Below, in pieces: positions 19,372 through 29,717 of a stretch of 64,000 nucleotides of DNA (within the stretch, counting starts at the first letter, position 1; every line of letters begins with the position of its first letter). The stretch is from Rheinheimera pacifica (lineage in GTDB: Bacteria > Pseudomonadota > Gammaproteobacteria > Enterobacterales > Alteromonadaceae), in assembly GCF_024809855.1 (NCBI RefSeq), contig NZ_JANUEM010000003.1, forward strand, positions 186,001-250,000. Direction: 5' to 3'. The notes beneath the pieces were generated by a model, which saw only the letters and a list, made by a program, of their open reading frames with translations, was not told where the DNA came from and ran no database searches. The translations under genes were made by a program, and so were the position numbers.

Positions 19372-21340
19372 CCAGCCTAAGCCGGTTGTACAGGCAAAAA
19401 TTCTTCTGGTGGAAGACGATGAAGATGACTACATCATTACCCGTAGCCACCTGGAGGATTTAACCTCGCTTGACAGCCAACTGACATGGGTAACAAATTC
19501 AGTTGAAGGATTGCAAAAGCTAACCGAAGGCAATTTTGATATTTGCCTGCTGGATTACCAGCTTGGCGCCGAAACTGGTTTATCATTGTTAAAACAGGCA
19601 GTAGATAGCGGAATATCTACACCCATTATTATGCTTACCGGCCAGCCCGATAAGCAACTTGATTTACAGGCTCTGGAATATGGTGCTGCCGATTTTCTAG
19701 TAAAAAGCGAACTGAGTGAAGCAAGGTTTGCCAGGGCAATACGCTATGCCTTAAGCCGCCGCGAGTTTGAACTGGAACGTTTAAACCGGCTTCGCCTTGA
19801 GGCAGATAACAAATCAAAAGACCGGTTTTTGGCCCATCTCAGCCATGAGCTCAGAACGCCGTTATCGTCTATTTTGGGCTATACCGAGTTATTGCTTGAG
19901 TCAGACCACACAGAAAGCGCGCGGCCAGAGCTGAATATTATTCTCAACAATGGCAAACATTTACTGAGCTTGCTAAACGACATTCTTGATCTGTCCAAAA
20001 TTACAGCAAACAAACTGGAATTACGGCCCGAGCCCACCAGCTTACGCCACCTGATACTGGATATTTATACCCTGCTTAAAGTTACCGCTATAGATAACGG
20101 GCTGGAACTCAACATTAGCTCATTAACTCCGTTACCAGTACTTATTACTGTTGACGGCACCCGCTTGCGCCAGGTGCTAATAAATCTGATATACAACGCT
20201 ATTAAATTTACTGATGCCGGCAGTATCAGCGTTGAACTGTGGACACAGCAGGACGCAGCAAAAGAGATGTTGTTTTTCCGTATCACCGACACCGGTGTAG
20301 GTATTCCACAGCGGCAACTTAAAGAGATTTTTGCGCCTTTTACCCAAATAGAAGATTACCTTACCCGGAAAAAAGGTGGCGCTGGGCTGGGGTTGGCCAT
20401 TTCAGCAGAGCTGATTCAGCGTATGGGAGGCTATATTGATGTAGCCTCTGAAGAAGGCAAAGGCAGTGTATTTACGTTTTCTGTGGACCCAGGCGATATT
20501 GTACAGGCGCAGCGCAAGCCATTAAGTCTGGAGCCTTCACTTGGCAACATTGGTGGCGCACATAATAAGCTGGCGTTAACCGGCGAGGTGCTTATTGTCG
20601 ATGATTTGGCTGACTTACGTAAGCTTTCTGCACACTGGGTTCAGGCGACAGGCGCGTTAGTAGATTTTGCAGAAAATGGCATAGAGGCTATTGCAAAGGT
20701 GAAACACAAAGTAGCATCTGGCAAGCATTACGATCTGATTCTGATGGATTTACACATGCCAGGCATGGGGGGCAGAGAAGCGACAGTTGCTATCCGTGAA
20801 ACAGGCTATAGCCACCCTGTCGTTGCGCTTACTGCCGCAATGGCAAAAGGGATCCGTCAGCAGCTTACGGCGTTGGGTTTTAATGATGTGTTGTCCAAAC
20901 CGATCACTAAGAATCAGCTGTACCGTGTATTACGCTGCTATTTAGCAGACCATACCGCCTTAACAGATAGCAACGCAGCAGATATTGCGCCACTGCATTT
21001 TCTGGTGGTAGAAGATGATACCGAAGCTGCACAATTAATGCAGATACTGCTGCAAAGTCTGGGGGTGAAAACCACTTTGGCACACAGTGCGCAAGAGTGT
21101 ATGCGGGAGCTTGCGTTACTACACCGGTTTGACAGAATTTTGCTTGATTTGGGCTTGCCGGACAGCGACGGCGAGCAGCTTATCGAACGGATTGAGCATA
21201 GCTATCCTGATAATATTGTTATTGTGGTGAGCGGGCATGAGCACGATGTTGCGGCGTCCGGCAGTGCTATTGTCCAGCAGAGCCTGTTAAAACCTATCAC
21301 GAAACAGGCACTGCATAGCATAGTGTTAACATGCCGCTAA
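19364..21340 (+). CDS. Hybrid histidine kinase, REC-HisKA-HATPase-REC-REC
   Basis: A 658-residue cytoplasmic protein without membrane segments. An N-terminal receiver (Asp64) is followed by HisKA with His161 (HLSHELRTPL), a HATPase domain (N-box Asn278, DTGVGIP, GAGLGLAIS) and two C-terminal receivers (Asp462 in LMDLHMPGM, Asp595 in LLDLGLPDS). No HPt domain is visible, so phosphate leaving the last receivers needs another histidine protein. I use ATG 19364, which overlaps the preceding stop by eight bases; a TTG at 19340 is also in frame. The input is probably phosphotransfer to its first receiver. Confidence 0.93.
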   Translation: MTNQPKPVVQAKILLVEDDEDDYIITRSHLEDLTSLDSQLTWVTNSVEGLQKLTEGNFDICLLDYQLGAETGLSLLKQAVDSGISTPIIMLTGQPDKQLDLQALEYGAADFLVKSELSEARFARAIRYALSRREFELERLNRLRLEADNKSKDRFLAHLSHELRTPLSSILGYTELLLESDHTESARPELNIILNNGKHLLSLLNDILDLSKITANKLELRPEPTSLRHLILDIYTLLKVTAIDNGLELNISSLTPLPVLITVDGTRLRQVLINLIYNAIKFTDAGSISVELWTQQDAAKEMLFFRITDTGVGIPQRQLKEIFAPFTQIEDYLTRKKGGAGLGLAISAELIQRMGGYIDVASEEGKGSVFTFSVDPGDIVQAQRKPLSLEPSLGNIGGAHNKLALTGEVLIVDDLADLRKLSAHWVQATGALVDFAENGIEAIAKVKHKVASGKHYDLILMDLHMPGMGGREATVAIRETGYSHPVVALTAAMAKGIRQQLTALGFNDVLSKPITKNQLYRVLRCYLADHTALTDSNAADIAPLHFLVVEDDTEAAQLMQILLQSLGVKTTLAHSAQECMRELALLHRFDRILLDLGLPDSDGEQLIERIEHSYPDNIVIVVSGHEHDVAASGSAIVQQSLLKPITKQALHSIVLTCR

Positions 21341-21623
21341 GGCAATTTTATGTATCTATATTAGGTATTAGTATATAAATCAAACAGCTGTAGCCTGGTT
21401 TTCTGCTGGCGCTTTCCTTTAGCCATTGTAAATTCTGCATTCCACGGTGTTAGTATTACAATTTTATAACGGTCTAAAGCCGGATAGGGAATTACCGTTT
21501 TTTCTAACTTAATGAATTTAAATAACTTATTTTATTTTTTCAAAGTGGTATAAAGCTTGTAACCGTTAAAGCGAACTAAGGCCAACGCGCCTGTTGTCAT
21601 TAGCTGACTTAACGGAGTTTACA

Positions 21624-22205
21624 ATGAAAAAGACAATTTTAGCCGCATTTACAGCATCTTCTCTTATCGCTACCTCTGCTTATGCTGCAACACCACAAGA
21701 TAACGTTGATCACAGAGGGATTTACATTGGCGCTGCTTATGGCTTGCTGAAGGTAGACGGTGATGACCAGGATTTTGATGATGAAGATAATGCCAGCCGC
21801 TATTTTCTGGGGGCCCAGTTTAATCAGGTACTGTCTTTAGAAGGTGGCTATATCGATTTCGGTAACTACGGCAATAGCGTGTTTAATACCGATTTAGATG
21901 GTTACACTCTGGCGTTAAAAGCCGGTTTACCGGTAACAGAGCGCTTTACTGTTTACGCACAGGGCGGCAATATTTGGTGGAAAGCTGACATTAACGCCAC
22001 AGATGACAATGCTGATGTAGATGGCTCAGATATATTTTATGGCGTAGGCGTATCTTTTGCGTTGACGCAAAGCCTGGCCCTGCGGCTGGATTACACGCGC
22101 TTTGATGTTAAGTTTGATCGTGACGAAATCGGGATATTAGCCGATATTGATAACTTTGACACTAAAGTAGACTACGCCAGCATCGGTATTCAGTACACCT
22201 TTTAA
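21624..22205 (+). CDS. Small outer-membrane beta-barrel protein
   Basis: A 193-residue secreted protein. The signal peptide MKKTILAAFTASSLIATSAYA ends at an AxA site near residue 21. The rest is a run of alternating amphipathic strands, finishing with ASIGIQYTF. The terminal Phe is the standard signal for BAM insertion. The size fits an eight-stranded OmpA/OmpW-like barrel, and acidic loops (DGDDQDFDDEDN, DATDDNADVDGS-like) suggest cation binding. It has its own 280-base upstream region after the signalling cluster, so control by that cluster is possible but unproved. Confidence 0.8.
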   Translation: MKKTILAAFTASSLIATSAYAATPQDNVDHRGIYIGAAYGLLKVDGDDQDFDDEDNASRYFLGAQFNQVLSLEGGYIDFGNYGNSVFNTDLDGYTLALKAGLPVTERFTVYAQGGNIWWKADINATDDNADVDGSDIFYGVGVSFALTQSLALRLDYTRFDVKFDRDEIGILADIDNFDTKVDYASIGIQYTF

Positions 22206-22232
22206 ACTTACCGCACTAATTAAACTCAGCTC

Positions 22233-22258
22233 ACAGCCGGGTATCCCAGCCCGGCTGT
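22233..22258 (+). terminator. Hairpin after the outer-membrane protein gene
   Basis: ACAGCCGGG / CCCGGCTGT with an 8-base loop. The T run is poor, so it may act mainly as an mRNA 3' stabiliser. Confidence 0.5.
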
Positions 22259-22360
22259 CTGCATGTTGGGCTTAGCCTTATCAGCAGAGCTGAACTTTGC
22301 TTCCGGCCTTTGGTCTGACAGGATGTTTGTACTTATTTAGCAACATGATGGAGTAAAGAA

Positions 22361-23050
22361 ATGGGGCAGAGAAAGGGAATGGCTAAGTTGTTACAGCTGT
22401 GGCGTGATAATCGCGGCATTGTGGTGTTTTTAAGTTTAATGTTTGTGTTCAGAAGTGCGGTGGCTGATTGGAATGATGTACCGTCTGGATCAATGCAGCC
22501 GACAATTGAAATTGGTGATCGTATTCTGGTTAATAAAATGGCCTATGATGTACGCTTGCCTTTTACTACTGTATCGCTGATAAAACGCGCTGATCCACAG
22601 CGTGGCGATATCGTTATTTTTGCCTCTGAAGCTGCCGATAACCGGCTGGTAAAACGTGTTGTGGGCGTGCCGGGTGATGTGGTGGCAATGCAACACAATG
22701 TGCTGAGTATTAACGGTGAGCAACTGGTATATAGCCAACTGGCTGATGCGGTAGAGGTTGGTTCAGCTACTGACGGCGGTAGTCAGTTACTAAGTGAGCA
22801 ACTGGGCGCTATTACCCATACTGTAAAGCTGGCCCCCTTTGCTACTGGCCGCGACAGTTTTGCAGCAGTGCGGGTGCCACAAGGCCACTATCTGGTGTTG
22901 GGCGATAACCGCGATAACAGCGCCGACTCGCGTGTAATTGGCTTTGTACCACGTAACGAAATAGTTGGCCGTGCCAGCAGTGTATTGCTTTCGCTGGATT
23001 ACGATAACTATTACCTGCCCCGCAGTGAGCGTTTTCTGGCAGCGTTATAA
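22361..23050 (+). CDS. lepB: Signal peptidase I, single-membrane-span form
   Basis: Cleaves signal peptides on the periplasmic face of the inner membrane. One N-terminal membrane segment (about 18-33) precedes the catalytic Ser44 (PSGSMQPT). The general base is Lys98 (RLVKRVVGVPGD), and the box E motif GDNRDNSADSR comes late. It has 229 residues, shorter than the 324-residue two-span E. coli LepB. It is not beside lepA and rnc, so I take it to be a second, accessory peptidase. A second ATG six codons in (22379) is possible. Confidence 0.9.
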   Translation: MGQRKGMAKLLQLWRDNRGIVVFLSLMFVFRSAVADWNDVPSGSMQPTIEIGDRILVNKMAYDVRLPFTTVSLIKRADPQRGDIVIFASEAADNRLVKRVVGVPGDVVAMQHNVLSINGEQLVYSQLADAVEVGSATDGGSQLLSEQLGAITHTVKLAPFATGRDSFAAVRVPQGHYLVLGDNRDNSADSRVIGFVPRNEIVGRASSVLLSLDYDNYYLPRSERFLAAL

Positions 23051-23147
23051 GGTGGCTGTGCAGAATATAGGCACTTTGGTTTTCATTTTGTAAAATAGTT
23101 GCTTTACTTGATGGTGATTAAATCCGCCAGCCTGTAGGGAAAACTTG

Positions 23148-24185
23148 ATGAAAACGTCCGTATTATTGTTAAGCGCTTTACTTAGCGTTACGATCCCAAC
23201 TACTACTGAAGCCTGTACCCGCGCAGTATATAAAGGCCAGGATAACCTTATTCTTACTGCCCGCTCAATGGACTGGCGGGATGAGATCCCGGCTAACCTG
23301 TGGTTGTTTCCCCGTGGCATACAGCGGCAGGGTGAAGTAGGGGCTAACTCTGTACGCTGGACGTCGAAATATGGCAGTGTAATAGCCAGTGCCTTTGATA
23401 TTGCCAGTGCCGATGGTATGAATGAAAAAGGTTTGGTTGCCAATTTACTCTGGCTGGTAGAATCACGTTACCCGCAATATGATGGCAGCCAGCCAGGCTT
23501 AACTGTGGCGGCCTGGGTTCAGTATATGCTGGATAACTTTGCCAGCGTGGCCGAGGCTGTTACCGCCATGCAGGCCGAACCTTTTGTAGTGGTGTCCTCT
23601 ACTATTCCCGGTACTGACCGTTTTACTACTGTGCATTTATCGTTGTCTGATGCCAGCGGAGACAATGCAGTATTTGAATATATTGACGGCAAGCTGGTTA
23701 TCCACCATGACCCATCTTATACCGTGATGACAAATTCACCGGTGTTCGAGAAACAACTGGCGATAAACGAATACTGGCAAGAGCTGGGCGGCACTACCAT
23801 GTTGCCTGGTACCAATCGTGCCGCAGATCGGTTTGTTCGGGCGTCGTTTTACTTAAATGCAATACCGCAAACTAATGATCCTGCACTGGCAGCTGCCAGC
23901 GTGTTTAGCCTGATCCGCAATACGTCTGTGCCCTATGGCATTTCTTCGCCGACTGAGCCGAATATTTCTTCTACCCGCTGGCGCTCAGTGGCAGATCATA
24001 AATCACTGCGTTATTACTTTGAAACGGCGTTAACACCCAATACGTTCTGGGTGGAGTTAACACAAGCTGATTTTCGTGCCGGGCAGCCGGTGCGTAAGCT
24101 TGCATTGGATAAAAACCAGACCTATGCCGGCAATACCATTAAGCAGTTTAAAAAAGCCACGGCATTTCAGTTTGCCGGTTTATAG
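23148..24185 (+). CDS. Secreted linear-amide C-N hydrolase (choloylglycine hydrolase/penicillin acylase family)
   Basis: A 345-residue Ntn-hydrolase. The signal peptide ends right before Cys23 (TEACTRAVY), which would become the N-terminal nucleophile after cleavage. Conserved partners follow (SMDWRDEIP, GMNEKGLVANLLW, TVMTNSP). Gram-negative members often cleave penicillin V or acyl-homoserine lactones rather than bile salts. Either use is an inference here. I use ATG 23148 rather than the overlapping TTG. The preceding gene is a signal peptidase, which may simply be coincidence. Confidence 0.85.
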   Translation: MKTSVLLLSALLSVTIPTTTEACTRAVYKGQDNLILTARSMDWRDEIPANLWLFPRGIQRQGEVGANSVRWTSKYGSVIASAFDIASADGMNEKGLVANLLWLVESRYPQYDGSQPGLTVAAWVQYMLDNFASVAEAVTAMQAEPFVVVSSTIPGTDRFTTVHLSLSDASGDNAVFEYIDGKLVIHHDPSYTVMTNSPVFEKQLAINEYWQELGGTTMLPGTNRAADRFVRASFYLNAIPQTNDPALAAASVFSLIRNTSVPYGISSPTEPNISSTRWRSVADHKSLRYYFETALTPNTFWVELTQADFRAGQPVRKLALDKNQTYAGNTIKQFKKATAFQFAGL

Positions 24186-24251
24186 CATCTAATATAGTGT
24201 CTGGTTATATTGCTGCCTGCCAGTTCTGTGTAGCATGGCAGCTAATTTACC

Positions 24252-25139
24252 CTAGCCAGCATGTTTTTGTGCACTCAGGCGTACCCATTCTTCTTGTACG
24301 GCGATGGGGTCAAAGCTGAACTCGTCGCTGTAAGCGTCTATTACACTTTGTGCCTGGCTTTCTAAAATGCCTGACAGCGCCAGTTTACCCCCGGGTTTAA
24401 CATAGCTGCTGATCACGGCTTTTAATTCGGCCAGCGGCCCGGCGAGAATATTGGCTACGACGACATCGGCCTGAAAATCACTTGGCTGGTCTTTGGGTAA
24501 ATACAGTTCTATCTGGCCTTCGACATTATTGCGTTTGGCGTTGGCCGTACTGGCTTCTATTGCCTGGGGGTCAATGTCGACACCAATTACCCGTTTGGCA
24601 CCAAGCTTTAATGCGGCTATGCCCAAAATGCCGGAGCCACAGCCAAAATCGACCACGGTCTGTTGCGGTTCAATGGTGGCATCCAGCCACTGCATACATA
24701 ACGCTGTAGTGGGGTGGGTGCCGGTGCCAAAAGCCAGACCGGGGTCTAACATCACGTTTACTGCTGTTGGGTCCGGTATATCACGCCAGCTGGGGCATAC
24801 CCATAAGCGGCTGCCGAATTTAATCGGATGGAAGTTATCCATCCATTCGCGCTCCCAGTCTTTATCTTCTAACTGTTCCAGCTTGTAATCGACACCGTCT
24901 TTAAAAAATGACACCTGCTGCAGTTGCTTTACCACCTTATCCATTGGGTGCTCAGCATCAAACAGGCCCACTACCACGGTATTGGTCCAGTAAATCACTT
25001 CGCCGGGCATTGGCTCGTAAATCGGGGTGTCTTGTGCATCAACAAAACTAACGGCCTGAGCGCCCCAGCCCATCAGCATATCGCTGACTTGTTCGGCTTT
25101 TTCTTCGTTGGTACTAACGCGCAGTTGGATCCAGGGCAT
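24252..25139 (-). CDS. prmA: Ribosomal protein L11 methyltransferase
   Basis: SAM-dependent trimethylation of ribosomal protein L11. The N-terminal L11-binding domain ([14 protein letters not shown]) is joined to a Rossmann methyltransferase with motif [20 protein letters not shown] near residue 162 and the NxxA-type motif [10 protein letters not shown]. It has 295 residues, against 293 in E. coli. It is downstream of accC on the same strand but separated by a terminator, so it is read separately or by read-through. The usual next genes dusB and fis are not present on this side. Confidence 0.96.
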   Translation of the reverse strand: MPWIQLRVSTNEEKAEQVSDMLMGWGAQAVSFVDAQDTPIYEPMPGEVIYWTNTVVVGLFDAEHPMDKVVKQLQQVSFFKDGVDYKLEQLEDKDWEREWMDNFHPIKFGSRLWVCPSWRDIPDPTAVNVMLDPGLAFGTGTHPTTALCMQWLDATIEPQQTVVDFGCGSGILGIAALKLGAKRVIGVDIDPQAIEASTANAKRNNVEGQIELYLPKDQPSDFQADVVVANILAGPLAELKAVISSYVKPGGKLALSGILESQAQSVIDAYSDEFSFDPIAVQEEWVRLSAQKHAG

Positions 25140-25178
25140 AATCAGTCTCGCTTATAAAAATTTGCCGCATTATAGCAA

Positions 25179-25200
25179 AAAGGCCGCAAAAGCGGCCTTT
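25179..25200 (-). terminator. Terminator after accC
   Basis: AAAGGCCGC and GCGGCCTTT pair around a 4-base loop. On the reverse strand a T run follows. Confidence 0.85.
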
Positions 25201-25219
25201 AATCTGTGTAAGCCCTGGC

Positions 25220-26563
25220 TTACTTAATACCCAGTTTCTTCTCTAAATAGTGGATATTAGTACCACCTTTACAGAAGCCGGCATCACGCATAATGTCTTT
25301 ATGCAGCGGGATATTGGTTTTAATGCCATCTACCAGCAGCTCATCCAGTGCGTTACGCATCCGGGCAATAGCGATATCGCGGGTTTCACCGTAGGTGATC
25401 AGCTTGCCTACCATAGAGTCATAGTTTGGCGGTACGGTGTAATCGGCGTAAATATGTGAATCCCAGCGAATACCATTACCACCTGCCGGGTGGAAGCGGG
25501 TAATTTTACCCGGCGACGGGATAAAGGTAACCGGATCTTCAGCGTTGATACGACACTCGACGGCATGACCGCGAATAATAATATCTTCCTGTTTAATCGT
25601 CATTGGCATGCCAGAGGCAATACGCAGTTGCTCTTTAATCAGGTCAACGCCGGTGATCATCTCGGTAACAGGGTGCTCTACCTGAATACGGGTGTTCATT
25701 TCAATAAAGAAGAACTCGCCGTTTTCAAACAGGAACTCAAAAGTACCAGCACCGCGGTAGTTCATTACTTTACAAGCTTCAACACAGCGGCCACCGATAA
25801 AAGCACGCAGTTCCGGCGTAATGCCAGGTGCCGGTGCTTCTTCTACTACTTTCTGATGGCGGCGCTGCATAGAACAGTCTCGTTCACCTAAGTGAATAGC
25901 ATTGCCCTGGCCGTCGGCTAATACCTGGATTTCAATATGGCGTGGGTTTTCCAGGAATTTTTCCATGTACACCATATCGTTACCAAAGGCAGCTTTGGCT
26001 TCGGCTTTGGTCATCTCGATAGAGCTAACCAGTTCTTCTTCGCTGCGCACTACACGCATACCACGGCCACCACCGCCGCCGGCGGCTTTCACAATGATCG
26101 GGTAGCCAATGCGTTTAGCAATAACCATATTAGTGGCCGGATCGTCGCCTACAGCGCCGTCAGAACCCGGTACACAAGGTACGCCGGCTTTTTTCATCGC
26201 CTCAATGGCTGATACTTTATCGCCCATTAAGCGGATTGAATCCGGGTGTGGGCCAATAAATACCAGGCCACTTTCTTCTACCTGCTGGGCAAAGTCAGCG
26301 CGCTCGGCTAAAAAGCCATAGCCAGGGTGAATAGCCTGCGCATTGGTAACTTCGGCAGCAGCTATAAGTGCCGGTATATTTAAATAGCTTTGTGGTGATG
26401 CAGCCGGGCCGATACAAATGGTTTCGTCGGCCAGCAGCACGTGTTTTAAATTACGGTCTACCGTAGAGTGCACGGCCACCGTTTTAATGCCCAGCTCTTT
26501 ACACGCGCGTAAAATGCGCAGTGCAATTTCGCCGCGGTTGGCAATCAGTACTTTTTCTAGCAT
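25220..26563 (-). CDS. accC: Biotin carboxylase subunit of acetyl-CoA carboxylase
   Basis: ATP-dependent carboxylation of the biotin on AccB, the first step of fatty acid synthesis. I use the ATG at 26563 ([17 protein letters not shown]). The longer frame to 26587 would run into the accB stop region. The protein has 447 residues. The ATP-grasp fold shows the glycine loop [11 protein letters not shown] and the catalytic stretch with [13 protein letters not shown]. It lies 16 bases after accB, in the conserved aroQ-accB-accC order. Confidence 0.98.
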   Translation of the reverse strand: MLEKVLIANRGEIALRILRACKELGIKTVAVHSTVDRNLKHVLLADETICIGPAASPQSYLNIPALIAAAEVTNAQAIHPGYGFLAERADFAQQVEESGLVFIGPHPDSIRLMGDKVSAIEAMKKAGVPCVPGSDGAVGDDPATNMVIAKRIGYPIIVKAAGGGGGRGMRVVRSEEELVSSIEMTKAEAKAAFGNDMVYMEKFLENPRHIEIQVLADGQGNAIHLGERDCSMQRRHQKVVEEAPAPGITPELRAFIGGRCVEACKVMNYRGAGTFEFLFENGEFFFIEMNTRIQVEHPVTEMITGVDLIKEQLRIASGMPMTIKQEDIIIRGHAVECRINAEDPVTFIPSPGKITRFHPAGGNGIRWDSHIYADYTVPPNYDSMVGKLITYGETRDIAIARMRNALDELLVDGIKTNIPLHKDIMRDAGFCKGGTNIHYLEKKLGIK

Positions 26564-26579
26564 CAGTCTGCCTTTTGCG

Positions 26580-27038
26580 TTATTCAATCACAAAGAGTGG
26601 CTGGTCAAATTCAACCGGCTCGCCGTTTTCTACCAGAATTTCTTTGATCACACCGGCCTTGTCAGACTGGATCTGGTTCATCATTTTCATTGCTTCAACA
26701 ATACATAATGTATCGCCAACTTTAACGCTCTGGCCTACTTCAACAAAGGCTTTAGCTGTTGGTGATGCTGCACGGTAGAAAGAACCTACCATTGGCGATT
26801 TCATAACATGGCCACTAATGGCCTTTGGTGCTTCAACTGCTGCAGGTGCAACGGGTGCTGCAGCCGGTGCCGGTGCATATTGTTGTTGTGCCGGAGCATA
26901 GTGCTGCATAGGTGCATATTGCGGGGCAGAGCCGTTACGGCTAATACGAACCGACTCTTCACCTTCGGTGATTTCAAGCTCGTTAATGCCAGATTCTTCT
27001 AACAGCTCGATCAATTTTTTAATCTTTCTAATATCCAT
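26580..27038 (-). CDS. accB: Biotin carboxyl carrier protein
   Basis: Carries biotin between the two half-reactions of acetyl-CoA carboxylase. The N-terminal helix ([17 protein letters not shown]), an Ala/Pro-rich flexible linker (about 38-72) and a biotinyl domain with the biotinylated Lys118 in VEAMKMM are all present. It has 152 residues, against 156 in E. coli. It is cotranscribed with accC and probably aroQ. Confidence 0.98.
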   Translation of the reverse strand: MDIRKIKKLIELLEESGINELEITEGEESVRISRNGSAPQYAPMQHYAPAQQQYAPAPAAAPVAPAAVEAPKAISGHVMKSPMVGSFYRAASPTAKAFVEVGQSVKVGDTLCIVEAMKMMNQIQSDKAGVIKEILVENGEPVEFDQPLFVIE

Positions 27039-27060
27039 GTCTTTTTAGCCTGATTAGTTA

Positions 27061-27516
27061 TTACTGTTTGGTTGTTTGTAACGCTGCTACCGCCGCATCA
27101 AGTGCGTAGTGGTAACCTTTGGCACCAAGGCCGCAGATCACCCCTTTGGCGATATCAGATAAATATGAATGCCGGCGAAAACTCTCGCGCGCGTGCACAT
27201 TAGATAAGTGCACTTCAATAAAAGGAACCGCCACCGCCAGCAACGCATCGCGAATAGCGATACTGGTATGGGTAAAAGCGCCGGGATTAATCAGAATATA
27301 ATCCTGTTTGCCCAGGCATTGTTGAATAGCAGTCACCAGTTCGTGCTCGGCATTAGATTGTAAATGTGTCAGTTCGACACCTTTCGCCGCTGCCTGTTCC
27401 GTCAGATCGGTAATAATATCCTGCAAGGTGGCACTGCCATATACTGTTGGCTCGCGCACACCCAGCATATTCAGATTAGGACCATTCAACACTAAAATTC
27501 GATAAGTTGCCGCCAT
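27061..27516 (-). CDS. aroQ: 3-dehydroquinate dehydratase, type II
   Basis: Third step of the shikimate pathway, in its dodecameric type II form. [13 protein letters not shown] at the N terminus carries the catalytic loop, and the conserved NPGAFTHTS and [11 protein letters not shown] segments follow. It has 151 residues, typical of the family. It is the first gene of the aroQ-accB-accC group, 22 bases ahead of accB. Confidence 0.97.
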   Translation of the reverse strand: MAATYRILVLNGPNLNMLGVREPTVYGSATLQDIITDLTEQAAAKGVELTHLQSNAEHELVTAIQQCLGKQDYILINPGAFTHTSIAIRDALLAVAVPFIEVHLSNVHARESFRRHSYLSDIAKGVICGLGAKGYHYALDAAVAALQTTKQ

Positions 27517-27637
27517 TTGTGCGTTATTCCCGCTAATTGTTTTGATCCGGCCCTATCTTGCCAAAGCTAACGGATAATTGCATCTGTTTGCCAAAATTTG
27601 GCTGCAAGCAGTGCCGTTGGCTTAACAATAGCGCCTT

Positions 27638-27643
27638 ATTATA
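27638..27643 (-). promoter_or_regulatory. Possible -10 element of the aroQ-accBC promoter
   Basis: A consensus TATAAT on the reverse strand, about 120 bases before aroQ. The -35 is poor (TTGCTG at a 19-base spacing). The 220-base gap between aroQ and dsbD holds no gene. Confidence 0.4.
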
Positions 27644-27736
27644 GTGAAATCGTGACAAATGGCAGCAAAATACTGGTCTTATCAGCCAGAACACAGTTGG
27701 CAGTAGGCGACGCCGGTTAAAAGCGCCGCCCGAAGT

Positions 27737-29512
27737 TTACTGTTGTAGTTGTTGTAAATGGGCAGCAAAGTCGGTGGCGTTCATAAAGCCGGTTACCCGG
27801 GCACTGCTCATTTCTTCACCTTGCGGGCTGAAAAACAGCAGGGTGGGCAGGCCAAGCACCTGATAATTGTCCAGCAGCGCCTGATCTTTGCGGGTCATCT
27901 TGGTTACGTCTACTTTTATCAGCTGCATCTGTTGCATTTGTGCCTGCACTTCGGCTTTGGGAAAGGTTAAATGCTCAAACTCTTTACAGGCAATACACCA
28001 GTCCGCATATAAGTCTACCAGAGTGTAGCGCCCTTCACTGGCGGCAATTTTTTGCTGTAGCTCTTCCAGTGAGCTAACCAGTTCAAAACCTGCCTGCTGT
28101 TGCTGCTGTGTTGTCACTGTAGCTGGCGCAGAGCCCGGCCACCAATGTTTCAGGTTAAGATATAACGCTGCGCTAAGCAGTATTTGCGCCAGTATTAAAA
28201 TAACCGCTTTGGCGTTGTTGCTTTGCAGGCTGAACATCATGCGGTACAGGTAAACAATAAAGCTGAGTAACAGCAAAGAACCTATAGCCAGGATGTAACT
28301 GAACGGCAGCATCCGCTCCAGTAAAATAAGCGGCACTGCCAACAGCAGGAAGCCGAATGTGGCTTTTACCGCATTCATCCAGTTACCGGCTTTAGGCAGC
28401 AGTTTACCGCCAGAGCTACCCAAAATAAGCAGCGGCAGGCCCATACCTAAACTTAAAATATACAGCGTTACTGCACCCAGCAATAAATCACCGCTTTGTG
28501 CTACGTACAACAGCGCGGCTGACAATGGTGCTGTGGTGCAGGGCGAGGCGATAAGGCCAGACAGTGCACCCATGGTAAAAGCACCTTTGTGTGAGCCGCT
28601 TTGCTGTTTGTTGCTCACACGGCTGATTTTTTCCTGCCAACCAGACGGTAGTGTCAGATTAAACACGCCAAACATCGCCAGTGCCAGCAGCACAAAAATG
28701 ACGCTGGCAACAATGAGCACTGCTGGGTGCTGCATATAACCCTGAAACCGTACACCTAAACTGGCTACCACTAAACCTAAAGCCGAATAGGTAATAGCCA
28801 TACCCTGTACATAAGAAAACGACAGCGTAAAAGCACGCTTGCTGGATAACTGCTTGCCCTGGCCAACGATAATGCTGGTTAAAATGGGGTACATTGGAAA
28901 TACGCATGGCGTAAACGCCAGGCCCAAACCCAGTAAAAAGAAACCAGCCAGTGTCGCCAAACCAGCGCCGTCACTAAGTTTTGCTGCCAGTGTATTCTGG
29001 CTGGATACCAACGCGGTGCTCTGGTTAGCTACGTCGCCTGGAGTAGCTGCTGCGTGTTGCTCCGTGTTAAGGGGTATTAGCGGCAGTTCTTTGGTTACTG
29101 GCGGATAGCATAAACCGGCTTCGGCACAGCCCATATACTGAATTTTAAATACCGCATCTTCGCTGACATCCGTTAACGGAATGCGCAGGATTAACTGATG
29201 AAAATACACCTGCGACACGCCGAAAAACTCGTCTTCTATCTGCATGCTGGCCGGATAGCTGGGGTGAGAAAAGCTGACGGCAATACCGCCCAGTTTTATT
29301 TTATCTTTATAAAGATAATAACCATCGGCGATAGTCCAGCTAACGATCAGCTCATCTTGCTTTTGCACAAAATCAAACTCGAATGCCTGCTCTACCGGCA
29401 AAAAGCTATCATTGGTATTGAGCAGGCTATTAAGCACTGAGTTTTGCTGGGCAGAGGCTGGCGCCAGCAAAGCAAACCAGAGTAAAAATGGCAGAACAAA
29501 GACTTTATACAT
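27737..29512 (-). CDS. dsbD: Thiol:disulfide interchange protein DsbD
   Basis: Inner-membrane protein that passes electrons from cytoplasmic thioredoxin to periplasmic DsbC, DsbG and cytochrome c maturation. The start chosen is ATG 29512 behind AGAGGAAG. A GTG nine codons earlier is in frame. The signal peptide (MYKVFVLPFLLWFALLAPAS) is followed by the N-terminal domain with MGCAEAGLCYPP. Eight membrane segments (about 185-455) include FTPCVFP and SPCTTAP, and the C-terminal thioredoxin domain has active site WCIACK. It has 591 residues. Confidence 0.96.
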   Translation of the reverse strand: MYKVFVLPFLLWFALLAPASAQQNSVLNSLLNTNDSFLPVEQAFEFDFVQKQDELIVSWTIADGYYLYKDKIKLGGIAVSFSHPSYPASMQIEDEFFGVSQVYFHQLILRIPLTDVSEDAVFKIQYMGCAEAGLCYPPVTKELPLIPLNTEQHAAATPGDVANQSTALVSSQNTLAAKLSDGAGLATLAGFFLLGLGLAFTPCVFPMYPILTSIIVGQGKQLSSKRAFTLSFSYVQGMAITYSALGLVVASLGVRFQGYMQHPAVLIVASVIFVLLALAMFGVFNLTLPSGWQEKISRVSNKQQSGSHKGAFTMGALSGLIASPCTTAPLSAALLYVAQSGDLLLGAVTLYILSLGMGLPLLILGSSGGKLLPKAGNWMNAVKATFGFLLLAVPLILLERMLPFSYILAIGSLLLLSFIVYLYRMMFSLQSNNAKAVILILAQILLSAALYLNLKHWWPGSAPATVTTQQQQQAGFELVSSLEELQQKIAASEGRYTLVDLYADWCIACKEFEHLTFPKAEVQAQMQQMQLIKVDVTKMTRKDQALLDNYQVLGLPTLLFFSPQGEEMSSARVTGFMNATDFAAHLQQLQQ

Positions 29513-29717
29513 CAGCTTATACTTCCTCTTAAACGCCACCGCGTTGTTATGGTATTACACTAACATGAGCATACTATACGCTGATAGCCGCTTTACGGCT
29601 TTATCAACGCGACTATTGTCACCCAGGTAAAGACCTGTGCCAGGCCGGGTTTATTTCAATAGCGATAAAGTTAATCGGTTTGCCTTAAGCAGCAATGAAG
29701 AAATTTTCGCTTTACCC

